From JACMLD01 sp040004415 (GTDB lineage Bacteria; Bacteroidota; Bacteroidia; Chitinophagales; Chitinophagaceae), in contig JBDUAY010000406.1 of assembly GCA_040004415.1 (NCBI GenBank), positions 1 to 5,340 of the forward strand: DNA of 5,340 bases, written 5' to 3'. Made by a program: the position numbers and the translations under genes. The notes beneath the pieces are model-generated. The model was not told the DNA's origin. It made no database searches and was given only the letters and a program-made list of their open reading frames with translations. Below, piece by piece: positions 1-5,340 of the stretch. Every line of letters begins with the position of its first letter. The stretch's first letter is position 1.

Positions 1-17
1 ATGTTCCAAACATCTGC
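1..17. repeat. Direct repeat, copy A (cut by window edge)
   Basis: The first 17 nt of the window are identical to 196-212 and encode the same VWN region of the peptide family. The rest of the repeat, including the tail codons and the following gap, should lie to the left of the window. Distance to copy B is 195 bp, shorter than B to C because paralogue 1 has a shorter middle. Confidence 0.65.
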
Positions 18-113
18 GGCACTGATTACTTTGCTACGGGTAGTTGTAAAAACAGCTGACAATGTTTCTTTTAATTCTTTTGAAAATTGGGTGGTTGATA
101 ATTGCGTTTTCAT
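1..113 (-). CDS. Small basic-tail peptide, paralogue 1 of 3 (partial, cut by window edge)
   Basis: This is the third and last visible gene of a minus-strand array. The ATG is at 113-111 and the frame stays open to the window edge, giving 37 complete codons that start MKTQLSTTQFSKEL and end at SAADVWN. The start and the SAADVWN block match the two upstream paralogues. The middle is shorter, with 30 residues before SAADVWN against 40 and 50 in the others. A short segment KELKETLSA aligns with EVKETIA and EVPETLA of the paralogues. The start follows the paralogue 2 stop by 36 bp, so the genes are probably co-transcribed. No signal peptide, membrane segment or cysteine is visible. The basic tail seen in the other copies is expected beyond the left edge. 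Function is unknown; I recognise no named domain. Confidence 0.7.
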   Translation of the reverse strand, partial: MKTQLSTTQFSKELKETLSAVFTTTRSKVISAADVWN

Positions 114-128
114 GACTAATTTTTTTAT

Positions 129-212
129 GGTTGAATAATTTTTTTCTGATTAAAATGAGAACCTCCTTTGAACACGGCTTCTTTTATTGCGCTGGATGTT
201 CCAAACATCTGC
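129..212. repeat. Direct repeat, copy B: end of paralogue 2 plus gap before paralogue 1
   Basis: This is the counterpart of 353-436, in the same orientation, 224 bp away, with about seven mismatches over 84 nt. It spans the end of paralogue 2 and the gap leading to paralogue 1. Its last 17 nt (196-212) recur exactly at the left edge of the window. Confidence 0.8.
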
Positions 213-338
213 CGCGCTTAATATTTTAGGATTTCTTTGCGCGAAATCAAAAGCGATTGTTTCTTTTACTTCTGCAGTAAGACTCATCATTTGTGCGTTG
301 CTGATTGCGCTGAAGAAGTTGGTTGATTGCGTTTTCAT
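150..338 (-). CDS. Small basic-tail peptide, paralogue 2 of 3 (62 aa)
   Basis: A complete 62-residue ORF with ATG at 338-336 and TAA at 152-150. Three parts are visible: an N-terminus starting MKTQSTNFFS; a middle segment SLTAEVKETIAFDF (residues 19-32) that is probably helical; and a C-terminal block of residues 41-62, SAADVWNIQRNKR followed by S and RVQRRFSF. This tail carries six Arg/Lys residues and no acidic residue after the Asp of SAADV. The last 22 residues differ from paralogue 3 at one position only (Ser for Ile). It lies 35 bp after the paralogue 3 stop and 36 bp before the paralogue 1 start, in an AT-rich gap without a Shine-Dalgarno site, as is usual in Bacteroidota. The repeated start and end in three copies make it a real gene despite its size. 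The tail could bind nucleic acid, membrane or a protein partner, but this is inference; function is unknown. Confidence 0.75.
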   Translation of the reverse strand: MKTQSTNFFSAISNAQMMSLTAEVKETIAFDFAQRNPKILSAADVWNIQRNKRSRVQRRFSF

Positions 339-352
339 GATTATTTTTTTTT

Positions 353-436
353 GGTTGAATAATTTTTTTCTGATTAAAATGAAAATCTTCTTTGAACACG
401 GATTCTTTTGTTACGCTGGATGTTCCAAACATCAGC
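353..436. repeat. Direct repeat, copy C: end of paralogue 3 plus gap before paralogue 2
   Basis: An 84-nt stretch that matches 129-212 at about 77 positions by manual alignment. It starts ggttgaataatttttttctg and covers the intergenic gap, the stop codon and the conserved C-terminal codons of paralogue 3. Identity in the non-coding part is as high as in the coding part, which points to recent duplication or gene conversion rather than only protein-level selection. Confidence 0.8.
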
Positions 437-592
437 AGCACTTAACATTCTGGAACTGCAGGGGCTGATTTCCTGTACAGGTTTGCTGAAGTTGACGTCC
501 CGGGCAAGCGTTTCAGGTACTTCGCCGGTAAGTCTCATTAAATAAGCTTTGGTGATTTCATTTAAGTAGCTGGTTGTTAATTGCGTTTTCAT
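374..592 (-). CDS. Small basic-tail peptide, paralogue 3 of 3 (72 aa, promoter-proximal)
   Basis: First gene of the array, 72 residues, with TAA at 376-374. The frame is open further upstream to an ATG at 706, but I take the ATG at 592-590. There the MKTQ start and flanking bases match the other two copies, and the upstream extension would translate the promoter region into a Cys-rich stretch unlike the paralogues. The protein begins MKTQLTTSYLNE, continues with RLTGEVPETLARDV (residues 20-33) aligning with SLTAEVKETIAFDF of paralogue 2, then has a variable stretch containing the only cysteine (SPCSSRM). It ends with SAADVWNIQRNKR, I, RVQRRFSF (residues 51-72). The middle is ten residues longer than in paralogue 2. 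A likely promoter with an operator-like dyad lies about 80-120 bp upstream. Function is unknown. Confidence 0.75.
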   Translation of the reverse strand: MKTQLTTSYLNEITKAYLMRLTGEVPETLARDVNFSKPVQEISPCSSRMLSAADVWNIQRNKRIRVQRRFSF

Positions 593-670
593 GATTGTTT
601 TTTTATGGTTTTTAACGTTTTGTCTTTTTGGCTGGTGTCTTTTTTTGACCCTTTCGCTACATTGACAACA

Positions 671-701
671 CAAAGATATAAACAAAAACAGTACTATGCA
701 A
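671..701 (-). promoter_or_regulatory. Putative Bacteroidota-type promoter of the peptide operon
   Basis: Read on the minus strand, 678-671 is TATCTTTG, an exact match to the Bacteroidota -7 consensus TAnnTTTG. A TTG at 701-699 lies 20 bp further upstream, in the range expected for the -33 element of the primary sigma factor of this phylum. Transcription would start near 664 and give a leader of about 70 nt before the ATG at 592. The match is by eye, and the -33 element is only a trinucleotide. Confidence 0.55.
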
Positions 702-711
702 CACAAAGTAC
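691..711. promoter_or_regulatory. Operator-like dyad overlapping the -33 region
   Basis: On the plus strand, arms GTACTATG (691-698) and CAAAGTAC (704-711) are separated by 5 nt. The reverse complement of the right arm is GTACTTTG, so 7 of 8 positions pair. The dyad covers the proposed -33 element, which is where a dimeric repressor would block RNA polymerase. Which regulator family binds is not visible. A PadR- or MarR-type winged-helix dimer is one guess, and no regulator gene lies in the window. Confidence 0.45.
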
Positions 712-798
712 CTTCCTGTTATCAGTTCTGCAAACAGGCAGCTACCAATTATTCCCTGAAATGCAGTGCAGTATTGACTTTTAAAGAAATTCCGGAAT

Positions 799-1013
799 TT
801 ACTCGCCGGCTAAAAACTCGGTGAACGGCCATTTTCTGGTGGCGAACGGTGTAATTTCATGCAATTTTTAGGCTCTTTGAACGTCTGATTCAGCCAAATA
901 TGGGCACGAAACTGGTCCAGGGCAGTTAAATATTGCATCAAATCCCTTCCAGGATAGACTTTATGGTGAAGAAGAATAACAAATGGCTGCGTTTTCCTGA
1001 ACAACAGCCAATT
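799..1013 (-). other. Decayed coding remnant downstream of the AAA+ relic
   Basis: After the AAA+ ORF stops at 1028-1026, a second in-frame stop lies at 1016-1014. The same frame is then open to 810. It begins NWLLFRKTQPF, which resembles the lid-proximal (R)LLLWRKxFP segment I recall from related ATPases, and later reads DLMQYLTALDQFRAHIWLNQ, which I do not recognise. Near 867 a protein-like reading moves to another frame, giving LHEITPFATRKWPFTEFLAG and a stop at 801-799. Stops plus a frame change suggest dead coding sequence, perhaps the lid of the ATPase followed by a piece of another gene. I see nothing of note between 712 and 798. Confidence 0.3.
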
Positions 1014-1025
1014 TTACCAGGTTTT

Positions 1026-1556
1026 TTACCCTTTATGAATATGCCGGAACTCAATACTGCTGTGAAAACATTGCAGCGCAGCGGGGGGAATTATATCTCT
1101 ATTATCAACAGCCACTATCACGGGGTGCAGATACTTTTTAATTCTTTGCATTAAATAACCCGTTTCCGCATTGCCATATTTATCGTGGCTATCTTTTATG
1201 CCTGTTCTTTTTCCAAACAATGCATCCGCTTCATCAAAGAATAAAATCCAGCCACTGTTTTCGGCTTTGGCAAAAACTTTTTCCAAGTTTTTCTCTGTTT
1301 CGCCAATATATTTTGACACAATTGCGTGCGTATCTATCCGGTAAGCAGGTTGGTTAATTTGGGAAGCAATCAGGCCGGCAGCAGCGATCTTGTTTTCTTT
1401 TGCCGCTCCGTAGAATAACGACAGGCATGGCAGCAAGCCGTTCGTTTGTACAGGTTGGGTTTTTTCCCTGCATCCGTCGAGCATCTGCAGTAATTTCTGT
1501 ACAGATCCGGCGGGCAATATATCATCCCATTTTTTATTAGTGGTAATAACATTCAT
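1026..1556 (-). pseudogene. Degenerate, C-terminally truncated AAA+ ATPase
   Basis: The ORF has 176 codons from ATG 1556-1554. It is collinear with the single AAA+ module of the Bacteroidota ATPases that carry a YIGETEKNLEKVF segment, some of which belong to contractile-injection clusters. Residues 9-15 (KWDDILP) match the domain entry. At 47-57, where FYGPPGTGKT is expected, it reads FYGAAKENKI: the lysine remains but the glycines and the Thr/Ser are lost. SKYIGETEKNLEKVFAKAEN (81-100) and Walker B ILFFDEAD (104-111) with FGKRT are intact. Sensor 1 reads VAVDN (148-152). The paired arginines expected near residues 162-163 are replaced by QC. The ORF stops after HIHKG, before the lid, and a second in-frame stop follows 12 nt later. 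ATP binding and hydrolysis are unlikely. A pseudogene is the best reading; a maintained pseudo-ATPase is the alternative, because the main frame remains open. The frame runs upstream to 1670, but that stretch does not look like protein of this family. Confidence 0.7.
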
Positions 1557-1687
1557 CTGCTTTATTTTAAAGTTATGCCGAAAGACAATTTGCCGGCAAC
1601 AAATAATACAAATTATATTCCAAACCAACCGCCAGATATTCTGGTGCTGCATGATTAAGTAACTTAGCATGCATTATGAATTAAAGC

Positions 1688-3910
1688 ATGGATCTGATTA
1701 AAGAATATAAAAGTTTTATAAATAGTTATTATCTCGGCGAGGGGCTGCGCATTACCAGCGGCGCCGTATTACCCGCGGTTACACTTAGTTATTTTGATTT
1801 GCTCCCGGTTGGCGTGCTGGTTTCACTGGGCGCTGTATGCGTTAGTGCGGCAGATAGTCCGGGCCCCATCCATCATCGCAGCAATGGCATGGGTATTTGT
1901 ACTGCGGTCATTTTTGTTGTTTGCCTTATTACCGGTTATGTTGCCCCGTATGCTGTTGCTTTGGGCTGTTGGGTAGCGGTGGCTTGCTTTATATTTTCAA
2001 TGATTGGCGTATATGGCGGCCGCGTTATTTCTATTGGTATTGCGGCGCTTCTTGTTATGGTACTTAATATGAACCGGCCTGGTCATGGCTGGAATGTTTT
2101 ATTAAACGCATTATATGTTTCTGCTGGCGGATTATGGTATATGTTGCTGAGCCTGGTTTTATATCATGTACGTCCGTATAAGTTAATTCAGCAGGCGCTG
2201 GGCGATTGTATCATGGCAACTGCAGACTACTTGCGCATACGTTCACAATTTTATGACAAAAGCATTTCTTCTGATGACGTATACAGGGAGCTGATGGAAC
2301 AACAGGTGCAGGTGCAGCATAAACAGGATTTGTTGCGCGAACTATTGTATAAAAGCCGCACCATTGTAAAAGATTCTACGGTCACCAGCCGTACGCTCAT
2401 GATGCTTTTTATTGATACGGTTGATCTGTTCGAAAAAGCCGCCACGGCTTTTTATCCTTACCAGGAACTGCATCATTTTTTTGACGATACGGATATACTG
2501 CAACGCTTTAAAGCATGCGTAGTTGAAATAGCAGACGAACTGGATAGTATTGGCATTGCTGTTAAAAGTGGCAAAGCATCCGCATCCCCAAATGATCTGC
2601 AGGAAAAATTGACCGCGCTTCAACAATACTTTACCGCGTTTCGCAACACACATCTTAATGCAGAAAACCTGGAATCGCTTATCACATTGCGTAAAATTTT
2701 GCAGGCAGTAGAAGATATGGTAGCACGCATCAACACATTACACAACCAAACCAAATACGATAAAAAAAGAGCCAAAGATTATAAACCTTCCGGCGACTAT
2801 GACAAATTTGTTACACATACTGAAATCAGCTGGAAATTGCTGCGCGATAACTTATCACTGCGTTCAGATATCTTCCGGCATGCTTTGCGGGTTAGCATTG
2901 CTGCAACTTTCGGTTATGTGCTGTCGCACCTGCTAATGTTAGGACACAGTTACTGGATATTATTAACCATTATTGTTATTTTAAAGCCGGCGTACAGCAT
3001 TACAAAAAAAAGAAATTATCAGCGCGTTTTGGGTACCATCGCCGGCGCATTGGCGGGCATCCTGATTTTATATTTTATTAAAGACAATAAGGCATTATTT
3101 TTTATTATGCTGGTGCTGATGACAGCTACCTATAGTTTTATACGCACCAACTATTTACTGGCCGTGATATGTATGACGCCTTATGTGTTATTACTTTTTC
3201 ACCTGTTGAACAGTGGCGTGTTTAAAACAATTATTACAGATCGTATTATTGATACCGCAATTGGCTCTGCTATTGCTTTTGCAGCCAATTTCCTTTTGTT
3301 GCCGGCATGGGAACAGGAACAATTTAAAAAATACCAGGCAGCGGCGCTTCAGGCAAGCCTCGATTACTATAAAAATGTATCACAAACTTTTACAGGCGCT
3401 GCTATTACCGATACACAATTCAGGTTAAGCCGTAAGCAGGCATTTGTGGCACTCGCCAATTTATCAGATGCATTTTCAAGATTACTGGCAGAACCAAAAA
3501 GCAAAAGAAAAGATGCACTGCAACAACACCAGTTTGTAGTACTTGCGCAAATGCTAACTTCCCATATTGCGACGCTGGCGCATTTCAGCAAAACACTGGC
3601 GGCAAAATATCAATCGCCCGACTTCGGCGGCATCATGGTTGAAACAACCCGCAACATTGCAGCGGCGCAACAAATGATAGTGGATGGAAATACAGGTGCG
3701 CTTCCACAAGAAGTGCCCAATGATGATTTAAAATTAAGCATGCATATTAAAGAATTGGTAGCCAAACGAAGTACAGAGTTGCAGCAGGGACTTGGCACTA
3801 CCGATACGCGGCTACGTTTGTCTGAATTAAAACCAATTGTTGATCAGTTCCAGTTTATTGCCGGCATTTCTGCAGATATAAGAAAAGCCAGTGGAGGCAA
3901 AACAATGTAG
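1688..3910 (+). CDS. FUSC-family membrane protein (YccS/YhfK-like)
   Basis: An intact 740-residue inner-membrane protein with the two-halved layout of the YccS/YhfK and AaeB-like FUSC family, close in length to E. coli YccS. The N-terminal half has about six hydrophobic segments (roughly 19-35, 37-54, 69-85, 87-107, 112-128, 135-159). A soluble, helix-rich region follows at about 165-390. A second membrane block lies at about 398-538, then a cytoplasmic helical tail to 740. The second block carries the FUSC signature: SYWILLTIIVILKP (421-434), then TKKRNYQRVLGTIAGALAG (439-457) with its RxLGTxxG core, and DRIIDTAIGSAIA (518-530). Family members are linked to efflux of aromatic acids or to envelope functions; the substrate here is unknown. 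The start is fixed by an in-frame TAA at 1682-1684. The gene is divergent from the AAA+ relic across a 131-bp gap. The best promoter-like match there is taacttag at 1660-1667, one mismatch from TAnnTTTG, which is weak. Confidence 0.92.
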   Translation: MDLIKEYKSFINSYYLGEGLRITSGAVLPAVTLSYFDLLPVGVLVSLGAVCVSAADSPGPIHHRSNGMGICTAVIFVVCLITGYVAPYAVALGCWVAVACFIFSMIGVYGGRVISIGIAALLVMVLNMNRPGHGWNVLLNALYVSAGGLWYMLLSLVLYHVRPYKLIQQALGDCIMATADYLRIRSQFYDKSISSDDVYRELMEQQVQVQHKQDLLRELLYKSRTIVKDSTVTSRTLMMLFIDTVDLFEKAATAFYPYQELHHFFDDTDILQRFKACVVEIADELDSIGIAVKSGKASASPNDLQEKLTALQQYFTAFRNTHLNAENLESLITLRKILQAVEDMVARINTLHNQTKYDKKRAKDYKPSGDYDKFVTHTEISWKLLRDNLSLRSDIFRHALRVSIAATFGYVLSHLLMLGHSYWILLTIIVILKPAYSITKKRNYQRVLGTIAGALAGILILYFIKDNKALFFIMLVLMTATYSFIRTNYLLAVICMTPYVLLLFHLLNSGVFKTIITDRIIDTAIGSAIAFAANFLLLPAWEQEQFKKYQAAALQASLDYYKNVSQTFTGAAITDTQFRLSRKQAFVALANLSDAFSRLLAEPKSKRKDALQQHQFVVLAQMLTSHIATLAHFSKTLAAKYQSPDFGGIMVETTRNIAAAQQMIVDGNTGALPQEVPNDDLKLSMHIKELVAKRSTELQQGLGTTDTRLRLSELKPIVDQFQFIAGISADIRKASGGKTM

Positions 3911-4198
3911 GTTTTCTATAATAACTTTTCCGCAGATGTAATACGATGATAGGTTTTGATTATCAGGCGCTGATTATTGTAAATACAATTGCATTTTCTC
4001 CTTTTATTTGCGTCTGTTGAATCACCCCGTATCTGCGGGAACTTTTCTGATATAAGTTTTACGCAATCGTTCCCGTTAAAAGGTTTAAATTAATATTGTT
4101 TTAATACCCTGATGATTTAATTTTATAGCTACCAATTTTGGGGTATTCATGTACAATAATTTCATTCCTTCATATTTACAACTCAAAAACGATTCACC
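3911..4198. other. Non-coding gap between FUSC gene and oxidoreductase
   Basis: 288 bp with no supported ORF. Two spaced inverted repeats are present: ccgcagat (3930-3937) with atctgcgg (4031-4038), and aataccc (4103-4109) with gggtatt (4141-4147). The second pair lies about 50-95 bp before the oxidoreductase ATG and encloses caattttg (4133-4140), one mismatch from the -7 consensus TAnnTTTG. No GC-rich hairpin followed by a T run is visible, so I cannot name a terminator for the FUSC gene. The gap presumably holds the oxidoreductase promoter. Confidence 0.4.
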
Positions 4199-5340
4199 AT
4201 GCCACATTCAAGACGCGATTTTATACGAAAGGCCGCCATTGGTTCTGCTGGTTTTTACCTCGGGGCCCCCGCCTTCGGTGCCAAAAGTTATAATAGAATT
4301 ATTGGTTCAAACGATCGCGTGCGCGTAGGCGTAGTCGGTTTTTCAGACCGGCACAGGAGCAGCCACATCCCGTCGTTTATGAATCATTACAAAGAACTGA
4401 ATTTTGATGTAGTGGCCGTCTCTGATATATGGAAGTTGCGCCGCGAAGAAGGCGCCGCCATTTGGAAAGGAAAAATGGGGCATGATATTGTAGCCTGCCG
4501 GAACAATGAAGAATTATACGATAAAAAACTGGCAGATGCAGTGTTTATAAGCACTGCCGATTTTCAGCATGCAACACATGCCACACAGGCTGTTAATGCC
4601 GGTTGCGATGCATACGTAGAAAAGCCTTTTGCGGAAACCATGGAAGACAACCGCGCAGCACTCAAAGCCGTTAAAGCAAGTAATAAAATTGTTCAGATAG
4701 GTTCACAGCGGAGAAGCGGCGCTAATTATCATGCAGCAAATGAATTTATACGCTCCGGAAAATTTGGTGATATAAAAATGGTTGAGCTTACCTGGAACGT
4801 AAACCAACCTGGCCGCTGGCGCAGACCTGATTTGGTGCCGAAATTAAAAGAGGAAGATACAGACTGGAAGCGCTTCCTGATTAACCGGCCTGCAGAAAAT
4901 TTCGATCCGCGCAAATACCTGGAGTTTCGTTTGTTCTGGCCATACTCTTCCGGCTTGCCCGGCCAGTGGATGAGCCACCAGATTGATACCGTGCATTGGT
5001 TCAGCGGCCTCCCACATCCGCGCAGCGTGGTAGCCAATGGTGGCATATATATGTGGAAAGACGGAAGAAGAAATTGGGATACCATCACTGCTGTGTTTGA
5101 TTATGGCCCTGCAAACGATCCTTCCACCGGTTTCCAGGTAACCTTTGGCTCACGCATGGACAATGGCGATGAGAACCCGGCAGAAATTTATTATTCAAAC
5201 GGTGGCGAATTAAATTTAAATACGAATAAAGTTTCTCCCAAAGGCGGATTAACTAAAAAAATGGCGGCGGCCATGAATATGTCAGAAAATCTTTTGCCAG
5301 AGATGAGTTTATCTGAAGTGGAACCAATAATTGCCTCAGC
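4199..5340 (+). CDS. Tat-exported Gfo/Idh/MocA-family oxidoreductase (3' end beyond window)
   Basis: The ATG at 4199 opens a frame that runs to the window edge, 380 complete codons. Residues 4-11 SRRDFIRK form a twin-arginine (Tat) signal motif, followed by a hydrophobic stretch (AAIGSAGFYLGAPAFG), so the enzyme is probably folded in the cytoplasm and exported with its cofactor. The Rossmann segment VRVGVVGFSDRHRSS spans 41-55. YVEKPF (139-144) contains the family EKP motif, which binds the nicotinamide nucleotide and contributes the catalytic lysine. QIGSQRR (166-172) and SHQIDTVHWFSG (259-270), with His260, Asp263 and His266, fit the substrate-binding domain. Family members perform NAD(P)-dependent oxidation or reduction of sugars and polyols, and some act as NAD-dependent glycosidases. 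The substrate cannot be read here. The GxGxxG loop is altered (GFSDR). The upstream bases are A-rich without a Shine-Dalgarno site. The visible part is already near the length of a compact member; Bacteroidota homologues often exceed 400 residues. Confidence 0.9.
   Translation, partial: MPHSRRDFIRKAAIGSAGFYLGAPAFGAKSYNRIIGSNDRVRVGVVGFSDRHRSSHIPSFMNHYKELNFDVVAVSDIWKLRREEGAAIWKGKMGHDIVACRNNEELYDKKLADAVFISTADFQHATHATQAVNAGCDAYVEKPFAETMEDNRAALKAVKASNKIVQIGSQRRSGANYHAANEFIRSGKFGDIKMVELTWNVNQPGRWRRPDLVPKLKEEDTDWKRFLINRPAENFDPRKYLEFRLFWPYSSGLPGQWMSHQIDTVHWFSGLPHPRSVVANGGIYMWKDGRRNWDTITAVFDYGPANDPSTGFQVTFGSRMDNGDENPAEIYYSNGGELNLNTNKVSPKGGLTKKMAAAMNMSENLLPEMSLSEVEPIIAS

Noticed and set aside
1..436. 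CRISPR-like array or mobile element at the left edge
   Set aside because: The repeats are coding and about 200 bp apart with unequal spacing. There are no short regular spacers, terminal inverted repeats or transposase.
187..468. Plus-strand ORF of 93 codons across the repeat region
   Set aside because: It lies opposite the peptide genes, and its hydrophobic Phe-rich translation comes from the T-rich antisense of their AT-rich gaps. The conserved protein pattern is on the minus strand.
1..592. RiPP precursor cluster
   Set aside because: No double-glycine cleavage motif or Cys/Ser/Thr-rich core is present, the C-terminus is conserved rather than variable, and no modifying enzyme or exporter lies in the window.
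593..706. N-terminal extension of paralogue 3 to an ATG at 706
   Set aside because: The extension runs through the proposed promoter, has no counterpart in the other two copies, and the MKTQ start at 592 is conserved in all three.
933..1154. Plus-strand ORF of 73 codons
   Set aside because: It is antisense to the end of the AAA+ relic, which has clear protein-family similarity on the other strand.
1590..1599. Perfect palindrome ttgccggcaa between the AAA+ relic and the FUSC gene
   Set aside because: A few 10-bp palindromes are expected by chance in a window of this size. It is not repeated, and no promoter element sits next to it.
3954..3980. Possible terminator hairpin (atcag, gcg, ctgat) after the FUSC gene
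   Set aside because: The stem is only five base pairs with low GC content, and no run of T follows.

Overview
The window looks like chromosomal DNA from a member of the Bacteroidota, probably Chitinophagia or Sphingobacteriia. The reasons are AT-rich leaders without clear Shine-Dalgarno sites, a promoter matching the Bacteroidota -7 consensus TAnnTTTG, a AAA+ ATPase relic of a type common in that phylum, and a Tat-exported Gfo/Idh/MocA oxidoreductase of a common Bacteroidota type. This assignment rests on reading the sequence, not on a search.

Layout. (1) Positions 1-592, minus strand: three tandem genes for small paralogous peptides of 72, 62 and at least 37 residues. The last runs off the left edge. 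They share an MKTQ start, a loosely conserved L/F..E(V/L).ET(I/L)(A/S) segment, and a C-terminal block SAADVWN that continues into a very basic tail in the two complete copies. Nucleotide repeats span each gene end and the gap to the next gene. (2) About 664-711: the likely promoter of this operon, with a 21-bp imperfect dyad over the -33 region that looks like a repressor operator. (3) 799-1556, minus strand: a decaying AAA+ ATPase. Walker B is intact, but Walker A and the arginine-finger region are degenerate, and two in-frame stops fall where the lid domain should begin. (4) 1688-3910, plus strand: an intact 740-residue FUSC-family (YccS/YhfK-like) inner-membrane protein. (5) 3911-4198: a non-coding gap with weak inverted repeats and no convincing terminator. 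(6) 4199 to the right edge, plus strand: the first 380 codons of a Tat-signal Gfo/Idh/MocA-family oxidoreductase.

The FUSC protein (envelope/efflux) and the oxidoreductase (probably sugar or polyol related, periplasmic) are ordinary genes with no obvious link to each other. The unusual part is the left end: a promoter-plus-operator driving an array of duplicated small basic peptides. Their C-termini are nearly fixed while the N-terminal and middle parts vary in sequence and length. I do not know their function.
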